Shown here: piece by piece, positions 1-10,036 of the stretch
Layout of the letters: each line of letters begins with the position of its first letter
How positions within the stretch are numbered: the first letter of the stretch is position 1
Source of the DNA: Nocardia sp. NBC_00508
GTDB taxonomy: Bacteria > Actinomycetota > Actinomycetes > Mycobacteriales > Mycobacteriaceae
Assembly: GCF_036346875.1 (NCBI RefSeq)
Contig: NZ_CP107852.1
Span: 6,014,001 to 6,078,000, forward strand
Reading direction: 5' to 3'
DNA: 64,000 bases
Made by a program: the position numbers and the translations under genes
Notes under the pieces: generated by a model
The model's input: only the letters and a program-made list of their open reading frames with translations
The model's database searches: none
Told to the model about the DNA's origin: nothing

Positions 1-598
1 GCACACCGAGTTTCATCAGCACTCTCGAGACGTGCGTCTTGACAGTTGTCTCGCCGATGAACAACCGGCCCGCGATCTGCGCGTTGGACAGACCGTCGCC
101 GAGGCAGTCGAGCACTTCGCGTTCCCGCTCGGTGAGTTCGTCCAGCCCGGCCGGAACCTGTCGCACCGCAGTCCGATTCGATGCGGCGAACGCCGAGATC
201 ACGGCCTTCGTCACTTCCGGGGCCAGCACGCCGTCACCCGCCGCGACCGCGCGCACGGCCTCGACCAGCGACTGCCCCGACGCGGATTTCAGCACGAACC
301 CCGCCGCGCCGGCGCGCAGCGTGCGAAAGACGTACTCGTCCAGGTCGAACGTGGTCAGGATGAGCACCCTGGCCGAACCATCAGCGGTGATCCGTTCGGT
401 GGCGGTGATCCCGTCCATGCCGGGCATCCGCACGTCCATCAGCACCACCTGCGGCCGCAGCGCCTTGGCTTGCGCCACCGCGATATCGCCGTCGGCGGCC
501 TCGCCGACCACCTCGATGTCGTCCTCGACGTCCAGGATCATCCGCAGCCCCGCGCGGATCGCCGCGTGGTCGTCGGCGATCACCACTCGAATCGTCAT
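1..598 (-). CDS. LuxR/NarL-family DNA-binding response regulator (partial, runs off the window start)
   Basis: Output half of a two-component system. The protein starts at 598 with a REC domain: an acidic DD pair near residues 9-10, the phospho-acceptor Asp at about residue 55 in VLMDVRMPG, and the conserved Thr/Lys positions in LILTTFD and FVLKSA. A LuxR-type helix-turn-helix follows (LTEREREVLDCLGDGLSN, then TTVKTHVSRVLMKLGV) and is cut by the window edge, so only the last residues are missing. The start ATG overlaps the stop of the upstream kinase gene (ATGA), which implies translational coupling and a cognate pair. The signal sensed and the genes regulated cannot be read from the sequence. 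Confidence 0.93.
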   Translation of the reverse strand, partial: MTIRVVIADDHAAIRAGLRMILDVEDDIEVVGEAADGDIAVAQAKALRPQVVLMDVRMPGMDGITATERITADGSARVLILTTFDLDEYVFRTLRAGAAGFVLKSASGQSLVEAVRAVAAGDGVLAPEVTKAVISAFAASNRTAVRQVPAGLDELTEREREVLDCLGDGLSNAQIAGRLFIGETTVKTHVSRVLMKLGV

Positions 599-1866
599 GA
601 CGCGCTCGCGGATCCGAGCGGCAGCCGGGCCAGCACTGCCCAGCCGCCGGAATCCGGCCCGGCGCGGAAGCTTCCGCCGAGCGCGGCCGCACGCTCGCGC
701 ATGTTCACCAGACCGCGATGCCCGGCGTCCGCCGCCGCATGGTGTGGCCGCGCCGGCGCGGCCGGGTTGCGGATCGAGAGGCGCAACTCCTCGTCCTCGG
801 CCCGCACGTCGATGGAGACCTCCTGTCCCGGTGCGTGTTTCATGGCGTTGGTCAAAGCCTCCTGGACGATCCGGTAGGCGGCCTGGTCGACGGCGCTCGG
901 CAGCGCCGCGCCGTCGAGCGACTCGCGCACCCGCACCGAGATCCCCGCGGCCCGTGCGGCATCCACGAGGATCGACAGCTGGGCGAGCCTGCGCGGCGCG
1001 GCCACCTCGTCCGCGGCGCGGCCGTCGCTGTGCAGCAACCCGATCATCGTGCGCATCTCCTGCAGCGCGTTGACGCTGTTGGAACGGATGGACCGCATGA
1101 TTCCGGCCAACGCGGGGTCGGCGTCGCGGCGGGCCAGCACCCCGAGCGCCGCCTCGGAATGGATCGCGATGGCCGACAGGTGACCGGCGATCACGTCGTG
1201 CAGGTCGCGTGCCATGGTGGTGCGTTCGTCCGCGATGGCCGCGCGCCGGTCGAGTTCGGCGACCAGGGTCAACGCCTGCGCGCGGGTGCGCTCGGCCGCC
1301 GCGATCTGCTGGTGCGTGCGTACGGAGTTCGCCCACCAGATCGGCGTCGCCACGAAACTGAAGACCGCCACCAGCGCCAGCGAGACCGCGCGCAGGTCGC
1401 CGGTCAGCGCCAGCGTGAGCACCACGACCAGCGTGGAGAACAACGACCAGCACAGCATCGTGATTCGCGACGCCAGGCGCCCGGCGTAGAGCACGGCGGA
1501 ATAGATCAGGTCGGCGTAGATGATCCACACCGGTACCGTCGCGCCGAGCCAGGTGTCCACCGCCAAGGGAACCAGTCCGCCGAGCATGGCCGCCATCGGA
1601 TTCCGGCGGCGGAAATACGTCGCCAGGCACAGCGCCAGCAGCACGCCGAACCGCACCCACAGCGACAGTAGCGTGCCGCGCTCGGTCATCGTGGACAGTC
1701 CCGTGAGGTACAGCACCGTGCCGGCGACGAACGCGATCACCGCGCCGAGCGCGTCCCGCGTTCCCTCGGGGATTTCCGACCACCGCCGCACGCCTCCATC
1801 ACAGCACAGGGCACGCGACGCGCCATCGGCCGAAGTGATGACCGAACGGTTTACCAACTCGGACAT
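595..1866 (-). CDS. NarL-type sensor histidine kinase (HisKA_3)
   Basis: Membrane sensor kinase paired with the adjacent regulator. The N-terminal part has about five hydrophobic segments (residues ~38-180). It is followed by a dimerisation/phosphoacceptor helix with the expected His at residue ~223 (MARDLHDVIAGHL) and a C-terminal HATPase domain (VQEALTNAMKHAPG and a late RGLVNMRERAAALGG motif). The sensing region is almost all membrane-embedded, with little extracytoplasmic sequence, as in envelope- or lipid-stress sensors of this class; that is inference. The start is uncertain: 1866 leaves only 18 bp to the divergent antiporter gene, so an internal GTG at 1791 is possible. Confidence 0.9.
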   Translation of the reverse strand: MSELVNRSVITSADGASRALCCDGGVRRWSEIPEGTRDALGAVIAFVAGTVLYLTGLSTMTERGTLLSLWVRFGVLLALCLATYFRRRNPMAAMLGGLVPLAVDTWLGATVPVWIIYADLIYSAVLYAGRLASRITMLCWSLFSTLVVVLTLALTGDLRAVSLALVAVFSFVATPIWWANSVRTHQQIAAAERTRAQALTLVAELDRRAAIADERTTMARDLHDVIAGHLSAIAIHSEAALGVLARRDADPALAGIMRSIRSNSVNALQEMRTMIGLLHSDGRAADEVAAPRRLAQLSILVDAARAAGISVRVRESLDGAALPSAVDQAAYRIVQEALTNAMKHAPGQEVSIDVRAEDEELRLSIRNPAAPARPHHAAADAGHRGLVNMRERAAALGGSFRAGPDSGGWAVLARLPLGSASAS

Positions 1867-1884
1867 CCGGCTAATCTGGAAGGC

Positions 1885-2367
1885 GTGAACGTCGACGTCA
1901 CCGCACTACCCGGCATCGGAGTCCGCAAGGATTTCGAAGTGCGCTCCGGTCGCCGAATCGGCGTGGTCGCCCACCGTGACGGTGACATCGACCTGATCGT
2001 CTCCAAGCTCGACGACCCGGATGCCTGCGCCGCGCAGATCCCGCTGAGCACCGACGAGGCGGCGGTGCTGGCCAATCTGCTCGGCGCGCCGCAGTTGGTC
2101 GCCAAGCTCAACGACGATCACCGCGACCTGCCCGGGATCACCACTCGTCAGCTACCGATCGGCGACGAGTCCCCCTACGACGGGCGCACCCTCGGCGAGA
2201 CCCAGATGCGCACTCGCACGAAGGTCTCCATCGTCGCGGTCATGCGGGCGGGACAGCTGCATCCCTCGCCAGGTCCTGATTTCACCTTCACCGCGGGCGA
2301 CCTGCTCGTGGTCGTCGGCACCCCGGAGGGTCTCGATGCCGCCGCGAAGATCTTGACGCACGGCTGA
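1885..2367 (+). CDS. KhtT-like regulatory subunit of a cation:proton antiporter (TrkA-C domain)
   Basis: A 160-residue cytoplasmic protein starting with GTG. The C-terminal half (residues ~85-158) is a TrkA-C/RCK-C domain with the typical ends MRTRTKVSIVAVMR and FTAGDLLVVVGTPEGL. The N-terminal half resembles KhtT-type ligand-binding regions. The gene lies 1 bp upstream of a CPA2-type antiporter gene, the arrangement of KhtT-KhtU in Bacillus, where the small subunit gates K+(NH4+)/H+ exchange by the membrane partner. Coupled translation is likely. The transported ion is inferred from the family only. Confidence 0.88.
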   Translation: MNVDVTALPGIGVRKDFEVRSGRRIGVVAHRDGDIDLIVSKLDDPDACAAQIPLSTDEAAVLANLLGAPQLVAKLNDDHRDLPGITTRQLPIGDESPYDGRTLGETQMRTRTKVSIVAVMRAGQLHPSPGPDFTFTAGDLLVVVGTPEGLDAAAKILTHG

Positions 2368-2368
2368 C

Positions 2369-3553
2369 GTGACGGACACCGCGCTCGCCCTGATCGAGCT
2401 CGGAGCGGTTCTCTTCGCCCTCGGCATGCTGGGTCGCGTCGCGGGACGCATCGGTATGTCACCGATTCCGCTGTATCTGGTCGGCGGGCTGGTGTTCGGG
2501 CAGGGCGGTGTCGTGAAACTCGAGGCGGCCCACGAATTCGGACATGTCGCCGGCGAGATCGGTGTGGTGCTGCTGCTGTTGCTGCTCGGCCTGGAGTACA
2601 CGGCGACGGAACTGGTGACCGGCCTGCGCCGCTCCTGGGCAGCGGGAATCGTCGACATCGTGGTCAACGCGACACCGGGCGCGCTGGTGGCCCTGATGCT
2701 GGGCTGGGGCATCCCCGGAGCGATCACGATGGCGGGCGTCACCTACATCTCCTCCTCGGGGATCGTGGCGAAGGTCCTCGACGATCTCGGCCGCCTCGGC
2801 AACCGCGAGACCCCGGTGATCCTGTCCATCCTGGTGTTCGAGGACCTGGCGATGGCGGTGTACCTGCCGATCCTCACCACGGTGCTGGCCGGGTTGAGCT
2901 GGGTCAGCGGGATGCGCGCGCTGGGGCTGGCGCTGCTGACGATCACGCTGGTGCTCATCGTGGCACTGCGCTACGGCCGCCACGTCTCGGCGATCGTGGA
3001 CAGCGCCGACCGCGAGGTCTTCCTGCTGACGTTGCTCGGCGGAGCGCTGCTGGTGGCGGGCGTTTCGTCGGCGTTGAGCGTCTCGGCGGCGGTGGGGGCG
3101 TTCCTGCTGGGCATCGCGATCTCGGGGTCGACCGCGCACGAGGCGGCGAAACTGCTCGAGCCGCTGCGCGACCTGTTCGCGGCGATCTTCTTCGTCGCCT
3201 TCGGGCTCAACACCGATCCGCGGGCTATTCCGCCCGTGCTGGGCTGGGTCATCGCGCTCGCGGTCGTCACTCTGGTCACGAAGGTCGCCACCGGATGGTG
3301 GGCCGCGGCCAGGCAGGGCATCCGCCGTATGGGCCGGGCCAGGGCCGGTGCGGCACTGGTCGCCCGAGGCGAGTTCTCCATCGTCATCGCGGGATTGGCG
3401 GTGAGTTCGGGCGCGATGGACGGGCAGCTCACCGCCCTGGCCTCGACCTACGTGCTGCTGATGGCGGTGCTCGGCCCGATCACGGCGCGAGTGGTCGAGC
3501 CGATGGTCGGGCTGCTGCAACGCCGCGCGCGTCCCGAGCCCGCGATCTCCTGA
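2369..3553 (+). CDS. Monovalent cation:proton antiporter, CPA2 family (KhtU/KefB-like)
   Basis: A 394-residue integral membrane protein with about 12 hydrophobic segments covering most of its length. Family marks include the VGEIGVVLLLLLLGLEYT-type helix near residue 65-80, the ISSSGIVAKVLDDLGR segment (residues ~127-142), VFEDLAMAVYLPI (the acidic residue of the CPA2 ion-binding site), and FAAIFFVAFGLNTDP near residue 270. It lacks the C-terminal RCK domain of full KefB/C; the separate upstream gene supplies that role. Starts at GTG 2369, directly after the regulator stop. Probable role: potassium or ammonium efflux and pH homeostasis in the plasma membrane. Confidence 0.9.
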   Translation: MTDTALALIELGAVLFALGMLGRVAGRIGMSPIPLYLVGGLVFGQGGVVKLEAAHEFGHVAGEIGVVLLLLLLGLEYTATELVTGLRRSWAAGIVDIVVNATPGALVALMLGWGIPGAITMAGVTYISSSGIVAKVLDDLGRLGNRETPVILSILVFEDLAMAVYLPILTTVLAGLSWVSGMRALGLALLTITLVLIVALRYGRHVSAIVDSADREVFLLTLLGGALLVAGVSSALSVSAAVGAFLLGIAISGSTAHEAAKLLEPLRDLFAAIFFVAFGLNTDPRAIPPVLGWVIALAVVTLVTKVATGWWAAARQGIRRMGRARAGAALVARGEFSIVIAGLAVSSGAMDGQLTALASTYVLLMAVLGPITARVVEPMVGLLQRRARPEPAIS

Positions 3554-3769
3554 TCAGCCCTGGGCGGCGGCTGTCGGCAAGTTCGCGTGTGCCGGAACGG
3601 GGAGCGGTCGGGCCGATCGCCAAGCCGATCATGGCGGCGGCGCACAGACGCGCGATGCGGTGACCGACAAGCTCAGCGCCGGTTATCGATGCAACAGAGG
3701 TGCCCTGACCAGCGATAAGTAATGAGGGTCGGGGATACGCAGATTCGATCGTGGAAGGAGATGAGATCG

Positions 3770-3862
3770 ATGGGTTCCTTCGGCATCGATCTCGGTGTGG
3801 GCCTCGGCGTATTCGCCAACTGGCTCAAATTGATGTTCGGACTCGACTTCGGCCTCAGCTGA
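3770..3862 (+). CDS. 30-residue hydrophobic/amphipathic peptide, function unknown
   Basis: A short open frame preceded by a very strong ribosome binding site (AAGGAG at 3755-3760, 9 nt before the ATG). The frame starts MGSFGIDLGVGL and ends KLMFGLDFGLS, with a TGA stop at 3860. The peptide is rich in Gly, Leu and Phe, has one Lys and three Asp, and could form an amphipathic helix or insert in a membrane. An in-frame ATG at 3761 sits on the ribosome site and is less likely to be used. No family is recognised. Very short secreted pore-forming peptides of corynebacteria (PorA/PorH type) are a loose analogy in size and character only. The flanks, 3554-3769 and 3863-4089, show no other gene. Confidence 0.55.
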   Translation: MGSFGIDLGVGLGVFANWLKLMFGLDFGLS

Positions 3863-4089
3863 TCGAGGTCCCTGCGGCAGAAGTGGGCACCGGGCACGCG
3901 CCGACATCGCGTTCTCGGTGCCCCGTCGTCATTGCCGGACGGTGGTTCAGGCGTCGACCTGAAGGACACCTCCCGTTCCGCCCGATCGGCGCCGGTGCGG
4001 TCGTCTCGATCGAATCATGGCACCGGACCGGTCGGCGGCCGGTAGACGTTCAGGACGAGCGGAAACCAGAGACGGTAGGCGGAAAGCGC

Positions 4090-4146
4090 GACGCCCGCAT
4101 TCGCGGTGCCGCTGGAATATCGAGCGGCACAACGAATGCGGGCGTC
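4090..4146 (-). terminator. Long bipartite terminator hairpin downstream of sigA
   Basis: A perfect 14-bp inverted repeat (arms 4090-4103 and 4133-4146, GACGCCCGCATTCG and its complement) encloses a second perfect 8-bp stem (4106-4113 with 4123-4130). It begins 13 nt after the sigA stop codon. There is no clear T-tract, which is common for high-GC actinobacterial terminators; it may also protect the mRNA 3' end. Confidence 0.75.
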
Positions 4147-4159
4147 GAGGCGATGCGAC

Positions 4160-5533
<1,374 letters not shown>

Positions 5534-5728
5534 GTACGCCCTTTCGTGACGGTCTCGTGCGGCGTCACGCCAGAGTAGTGTTCCGGCGGAGCGATCTGTC
5601 GGGTTTCACCGGCGGAGGGCCGGTCGGGGTTTCTCCGGCTCAGCCGGGGGCACGTTCCATTGTAACGATCTAACCAGGGTACCTATGGCGCGATGCCAGG
5701 AACGGCATCCCGGCCGCGCCCGCGCGCC

Positions 5729-6487
5729 TCAGGGGGCGATGCCTCCGGCGATCGCCATAGCCGCGCCGACGATGCCCGCGGTGTTCCGGAGGCGCGCTGG
5801 AATGACCGGGGTCCGGTTGGTGAGCAAGGGGATCCACTTCTCGGCGTCCCGGCTGATGCCCCCGCCCGCGACGAACACGACCGGGAAGAAGAGGTTCTCC
5901 ATGGTGGTCAGCACAATGCTGACTTCGGCGGCCCACTCTTCGTAGGTCAGGTCGTCGCGCTCCTTCACCGAGGCCGCCGCGCGGTGCTCGCTCTCCCTGC
6001 CGCCGATCTCCAGGTGGCCGAGTTCGGTGTTGGGCACCAGCGTGCCGTGGTAGAGCAGCGCCGAGCCGATGCCGGTGCCGAAGGTCAGCAGCACGACCAG
6101 CCCCGCAAAATTCGTTGCCGCACCGTAATGGTCCTCGGCCATGCCCGCCGCGTCCGCGTCGTTGAGGACTGTGACCGGACGGCCGCCGAGCGCGGCGGAG
6201 AACAGCGCCCTCGCGTCGGTGCCGATCCAGGATTTGTCGATATTGGCAGCGGTGCGCGCCACGCCGCCGATCACCACCGAGGGCAGGGTGAGGCCGACCG
6301 GGCCGTTCCACTGCGCCTTGGCGATCAGTTCGGCCACCGCCTCGGCCACGGCCAGCGGTGTCGCGGGGTGCGGCGTCGCGATCTTGATCCGTTCATGGAC
6401 CAACTCGCCGGTGGCCAGATCCACCGCGGCGCCCTTGACGCCGCTGCCGCCGATATCGATACCGAATGCGTGCCCCCGAGCGGACAT
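5729..6487 (-). CDS. ppgK: Polyphosphate glucokinase
   Basis: A 252-residue ROK-type sugar kinase that phosphorylates glucose using polyphosphate or ATP. Visible motifs: the N-terminal phosphate-binding loop FGIDIGGSGVKGA, VLNDADAAGMAE around the catalytic Asp, and LLTFGTGIGSALL. The C-terminus has VVFVAGGGISRDAEKW. The chosen start (ATG 6487) lies 8-9 nt after AAGGGG and matches the family N-terminus; the reading frame stays open further upstream but without similarity. The location beside sigA is conserved in mycobacteria and relatives as I recall it (Rv2702/Rv2703). Confidence 0.95.
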   Translation of the reverse strand: MSARGHAFGIDIGGSGVKGAAVDLATGELVHERIKIATPHPATPLAVAEAVAELIAKAQWNGPVGLTLPSVVIGGVARTAANIDKSWIGTDARALFSAALGGRPVTVLNDADAAGMAEDHYGAATNFAGLVVLLTFGTGIGSALLYHGTLVPNTELGHLEIGGRESEHRAAASVKERDDLTYEEWAAEVSIVLTTMENLFFPVVFVAGGGISRDAEKWIPLLTNRTPVIPARLRNTAGIVGAAMAIAGGIAP

Positions 6488-6657
6488 GACTAACCCCTTG
6501 TTCCCTGTGCTGGCCGGTGTGGTGACAGCGTCGCCGCACCCGGACCCACGACGCCAGGACGGGGCGATGCGATGGGTGCCCGACGACGGCGCTGTGTCGT
6601 GCACGACAAGAGTAATGCGACACCGGGGCTGGGCGTCCGCCGAGGATCTGTGATGCG

Positions 6658-7590
6658 ATGGAAGGCGTGCCGGAAACCTCATCGTCAGTGTCCGACTACA
6701 CCCCCGACTCGTTCCTCTCGATCGTCGCGCGCGGCGACGAGGCCGATCTGCGCCGCGTCGCGGTCGATCTCGCGGAAACCGCCGCCGCCCATGTCCGCGC
6801 CCGCCGTCCCGAGGTGTTCGGGCCTGCGGGCGCGTACGCCGAAGGCGCCGTGCAGGCCAAGAGCCACGCCACCGACCCGGTGACCATCGTGGACACCGAA
6901 ACCGAAGAGCTGATCCGAAGGCTGCTCGCCGAACAACGCCCCGGTGACCCGATCCTCGGTGAGGAGGGCGGCGGCAGCATCGACGACGCGAGCGCCGACA
7001 CCGTCCACTGGGTCGTGGATCCGATCGACGGTACGGTCAACTTCCTCTATGGCATCCCCGGTTACGCCGTCTCGGTGGCCGCGCTGCGCGGCGGGCGACC
7101 GGTGGCGGGCGCCGTGGTGGATGTCGCGCGGGCGGCGACCTACAGCGCCGGGCTCGGGCTCGGTGCGCTGAGCGTCGGCGCGGACGGGGTGGTGGAGCAT
7201 CTGCGCTGCACGGCCGTCGAATCGGTCTCGATGTCGTTGGTGGCCACCGGATTCGCCTACGGCAGGCAGCGCAGGGCAAGGCAGGCCGAGCTGATCGCGC
7301 AGGTGTTGCCGCACGTGCGCGACATCCGCCGCTTCGGCGCGGGGGCGCTGGATCTGTGCCACGTGGCGGCGGGCCGGGTGGACGCCTATTACGAGCACGG
7401 CCTCAATGCCTGGGATTGGGGTGCGGGCGCGCTGATCGCCGCCGAGGCGGGTGCGCGGCTGACCCTCCCTCCCGCGACGTCCCCGGGCACCGACGGCGAC
7501 CTGGTGGTGGCTGCCGCGCCCGGCATCGCCGACGAACTCGCGGCACTGTTGGCCCGGGTCGGCGCGACCGAGCCGATTCCCGATCGCTGA
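6658..7590 (+). CDS. Inositol monophosphatase family protein (SuhB-like)
   Basis: A 310-residue Mg2+-dependent phosphatase of the FIG superfamily. Metal-binding motifs are complete: GEEGGG near residue 100, DPIDGTVNF (residues ~120-128) and the C-terminal WDWGAGALIAAEAGA. Likely substrates are inositol-1-phosphate, for phosphatidylinositol mannoside and mycothiol synthesis, or a related sugar phosphate. The sequence cannot separate SuhB from the paralogues ImpA and CysQ, but the position next to ppgK and cei matches mycobacterial suhB (Rv2701c). The ATG at 6658 is used; an in-frame ATG upstream is absent. The gene ends one base before the convergent cei gene. Confidence 0.92.
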   Translation: MEGVPETSSSVSDYTPDSFLSIVARGDEADLRRVAVDLAETAAAHVRARRPEVFGPAGAYAEGAVQAKSHATDPVTIVDTETEELIRRLLAEQRPGDPILGEEGGGSIDDASADTVHWVVDPIDGTVNFLYGIPGYAVSVAALRGGRPVAGAVVDVARAATYSAGLGLGALSVGADGVVEHLRCTAVESVSMSLVATGFAYGRQRRARQAELIAQVLPHVRDIRRFGAGALDLCHVAAGRVDAYYEHGLNAWDWGAGALIAAEAGARLTLPPATSPGTDGDLVVAAAPGIADELAALLARVGATEPIPDR

Positions 7591-8274
7591 TCAGCAGCGG
7601 GCCTGCCGCGCGGCGTCGAGCAGTTCGATATCGATCGAGGTGGAGTTGCCGGGCGCCGGATTCTTCAGCGAACGCAGCACCTCCTCGGCGTCATTGCTGG
7701 GCCGGATATCCCGGAACAGCGAACCGAGGACCAGATCGACAGTGTCGTCGCCGCGCTGATCCTCGATCAGCTCGGCGCACGGCGCGACCAACTGCACCGC
7801 GGCGGCGGCCGGACGGCCGCTCACGCCGAAGCGGATCTGTCCGGTGCACTCCAGGTCGCCGTTGACGTATATCGAATCGTTGCCGTATTGCGTCCCCGGC
7901 GCGCTCGCGAAGCCGAGATCGCCGAGCTTAGCGGCGACATGTGCGGCTTGGCCGCGCTGGTTGTTCGCGTTCAGCACGCGCACCTTGCTGGCCGCCAGCG
8001 GTGCGGGTTCCACGTCCTGCAGCCGCCCGGCGCCGACCCGCTGGCCGAGCGGAGGCGGCTGCGGAGCACCGGGATCGGTGGCGGGACTCGGCGAGTTGCA
8101 CGCCATCGCGGTGTTGTCGGTGTCGTGCGTCGTGAGTGCCTTGATCCAGACGATCCCGCAGATCAGTGCGAGAACTCCGAGCATGACGAGCCAGGGCTGG
8201 GGGCGGCGCCGAAGGAACGGCTGACCTTGCGAATCCGTCGCGGTGCCTTCGGTGATCAGTGAAACCACCAACAC
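7591..8274 (-). CDS. cei: Envelope integrity protein Cei (LytR C-terminal-like domain)
   Basis: A single-pass membrane protein. A short cytoplasmic N-terminus with the family signature ITEGTATDSQGQPF is followed by a transmembrane helix (residues ~28-46, WLVMLGVLALICGIVWI). An extracytoplasmic domain resembling the LytR_C fold starts at KVRVLNANNQRGQAA (residues ~97-112). Mycobacterial Cei (Rv2700) is needed for cell-envelope integrity and virulence; the biochemical role is unknown. Two to four Cys residues lie outside the membrane and could form disulfides. Starts at GTG 8274 or the in-frame GTG at 8268. It converges with suhB, with no gap. Confidence 0.9.
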   Translation of the reverse strand: MLVVSLITEGTATDSQGQPFLRRRPQPWLVMLGVLALICGIVWIKALTTHDTDNTAMACNSPSPATDPGAPQPPPLGQRVGAGRLQDVEPAPLAASKVRVLNANNQRGQAAHVAAKLGDLGFASAPGTQYGNDSIYVNGDLECTGQIRFGVSGRPAAAAVQLVAPCAELIEDQRGDDTVDLVLGSLFRDIRPSNDAEEVLRSLKNPAPGNSTSIDIELLDAARQARC

Positions 8275-8644
8275 ACTCTACGAAAATGTGTCCCGGGCGC
8301 CGTGCAAGGTCTCGGTGCGTTCCACCGATGGTGTCGATTGCCCCTCAGTTTCGACTCGGCTGTGTTTTGATTGCGACTTTTGCTCCGGGGTCCGCTATTG
8401 TCTGGCGGCCCAGATCGAATCACCAGTGGCGAAACCGGTGGTCGGTCGCGGGAACAAGAAGGGCATGTCCTGCGTTTACCCAGCGCTATCCAGAGTGGAT
8501 CGGTGCGATCCGCCCTGATAGGCGACCGGTGTGCGTGTGACGTGCACCACCGGCGGGGCGGTATCGATCGCTCCGATTCCGGCAGGAATCGGGTGTGAAC
8601 GGACCGGTCCGGGATACACGGAGTTAGGACGAGGGGAAGACGAC
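8275..8644. other. Intergenic region between divergent cei and DUF4193 genes
   Basis: About 370 bp with no supportable gene. It must hold the two divergent promoters. An AT-richer stretch at about 8360-8402 is the most promoter-like part. I see no convincing -35/-10 pair, operator palindrome or RNA structure. Confidence 0.5.
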
Positions 8645-8947
8645 ATGGCAACCGACTATGACGCACCGAGGCGCACCGAATCCGACGATGTGTCGGAAGA
8701 TTCGCTGGAGGAGCTGAAGGCTCGTCGTAACGAGGCACAGTCCGCCGTCGTGGATATCGACGAATCCGATACCGCGGAGTCGTTCGAGCTTCCCGGCGCC
8801 GACCTGTCCGAGGAAGTGCTGACGGTTCGGGTGATCCCGAAGCAGGCCGACGAGTTCACCTGTTCCAGCTGTTTCCTGGTCCATCACCGGAGCAGGCTGG
8901 CCAGCGAAAAGGGCGGCCAGATGATCTGCATGGATTGCGCCGCCTGA
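8645..8947 (+). CDS. DUF4193 family small zinc-ribbon-like protein
   Basis: A 100-residue acidic protein preceded by GAGGGGAAG and starting at ATG 8645. The N-terminal half is charged and probably disordered (SDDVSEDSLEELKARRNEAQ). The C-terminal part has a CSSC pair and a CMDC pair (FTCSSCFLVHHR, MICMDCAA) that would bind one zinc. This arrangement is diagnostic of DUF4193, a conserved actinobacterial family found between cei and dut (Rv2699c in M. tuberculosis). Function is unknown; the zinc ribbon and acidic tail suggest contact with RNA polymerase or the ribosome, which is speculation. Confidence 0.93.
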   Translation: MATDYDAPRRTESDDVSEDSLEELKARRNEAQSAVVDIDESDTAESFELPGADLSEEVLTVRVIPKQADEFTCSSCFLVHHRSRLASEKGGQMICMDCAA

Positions 8948-8970
8948 TCTCGCGGAGATCGAACACAGTG

Positions 8971-9483
8971 TCAGCCCGCGCTCGGAAGACCGAGCGCGGC
9001 AAGGACCCGTTCGGGCCGTCGCGTACTGACCAGCCAGTACGGCGTCGGGTCGTCCGGGTCGTCGAGCACGAGCAAGACCATCGACCCGACCCAGGGGCGA
9101 TGCTGAACATAGGCGGCAGGGTCGAGCTGGCGGCCCAGCGCCGCACTTTTCGCGGTGGGGGCGACGGTGGCCGCGCGGGCCACGAAATTCACCGGAAGAT
9201 GTGCCCGGTCGGCGCGCAGCTCCGGCGTACCGGCCGCGTCGGGCGCCACTTCGATCCGGTGGCGGCTCAGCCACAGCAGCACCCAGACCGGGACGGGGAA
9301 CAGCAGCACGTAAGGCAGCCAGGCACGTAAGCCCGGTGCGCCCATGTGGATCTCCGCGGCGAGCAATCCGGCGATGGCGAAGGCCACCGGCCACCACCAC
9401 AGCGGCACCCACAAGCGCTCGCGGTAGCGGTGCGCGGGCTGCTTTTTCTCGTCCATGGTCACGGGATTGGGCTGGTCCGACAC
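8971..9483 (-). CDS. DUF3093 family membrane protein
   Basis: A 170-residue protein starting GTG. Two adjacent transmembrane helices (residues ~27-45 and ~52-72) precede a cytoplasmic domain containing PVNFVARAATVAPTAKSAAL and ending DDPTPYWLVSTRRPERV, which are the conserved parts of DUF3093 (Rv2698 in M. tuberculosis). Function unknown. The conserved position between the DUF4193 gene and the divergent dut gene supports a housekeeping role in actinobacteria. Confidence 0.9.
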   Translation of the reverse strand: MSDQPNPVTMDEKKQPAHRYRERLWVPLWWWPVAFAIAGLLAAEIHMGAPGLRAWLPYVLLFPVPVWVLLWLSRHRIEVAPDAAGTPELRADRAHLPVNFVARAATVAPTAKSAALGRQLDPAAYVQHRPWVGSMVLLVLDDPDDPTPYWLVSTRRPERVLAALGLPSAG

Positions 9484-9535
9484 GAGTCAACACTAAGTCA
9501 CGAGGGCCAACAGCGTACGCGTAGGCTCGTCCAAC

Positions 9536-10036
9536 GTGAGCGCACTTTCACCCATACCCTTGCTGCGGCTGGACCCCGGCATCCCCGTGCCCACGCGTGC
9601 CCATCCGGGCGACGCGGGCGTGGATCTGTGCACCACCCAGGACGTCATCCTGGAGCCGGGGGAGCGGGTGCTGGTCGGCACCGGTGTCGCCGTCGCGCTG
9701 CCGGCGGGTACGGTCGGCCTGATCCATCCGCGCTCGGGGCTGGCGGCCAAGGCCGGGCTGTCGGTGGTGAACACCCCCGGCACGGTCGACGCGGGGTATC
9801 GGGGCGAGATCAAGGTGTGCCTCATCAACCACGACCCGCGCACGGCGATCGAATTGCGTCGCGGCGACCGGATCGCGCAATTGCTGGTGCAGCGAGTGGA
9901 GCTGGTGGATTTCGTGGAGGTCGACTCGCTCGACGAGACGACCCGTGGGGCGGGTGGCTACGGCTCCAGCGGGGGTCACGCGAGTCTGACCGCGCAGGCG
10001 AACGGGGCGGGCCGGGCGACCGGCAAGGAGGCATGA
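9536..10036 (+). CDS. dut: dUTP diphosphatase
   Basis: Hydrolyses dUTP to dUMP and pyrophosphate, keeping uracil out of DNA and feeding dTMP synthesis. All five trimeric dUTPase motifs are present in 166 residues: AHPGDAGVDLC (I), PRSGLAAKAG (II), NTPGTVDAGYRGEIKV (III), RGDRIAQLLVQ (IV), and the Gly-rich RGAGGYGSSGGH tail (V). Start is GTG 9536. The stop overlaps the start of the DUF3710 gene by 4 bp, so the two are probably coupled. Confidence 0.96.
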   Translation: MSALSPIPLLRLDPGIPVPTRAHPGDAGVDLCTTQDVILEPGERVLVGTGVAVALPAGTVGLIHPRSGLAAKAGLSVVNTPGTVDAGYRGEIKVCLINHDPRTAIELRRGDRIAQLLVQRVELVDFVEVDSLDETTRGAGGYGSSGGHASLTAQANGAGRATGKEA

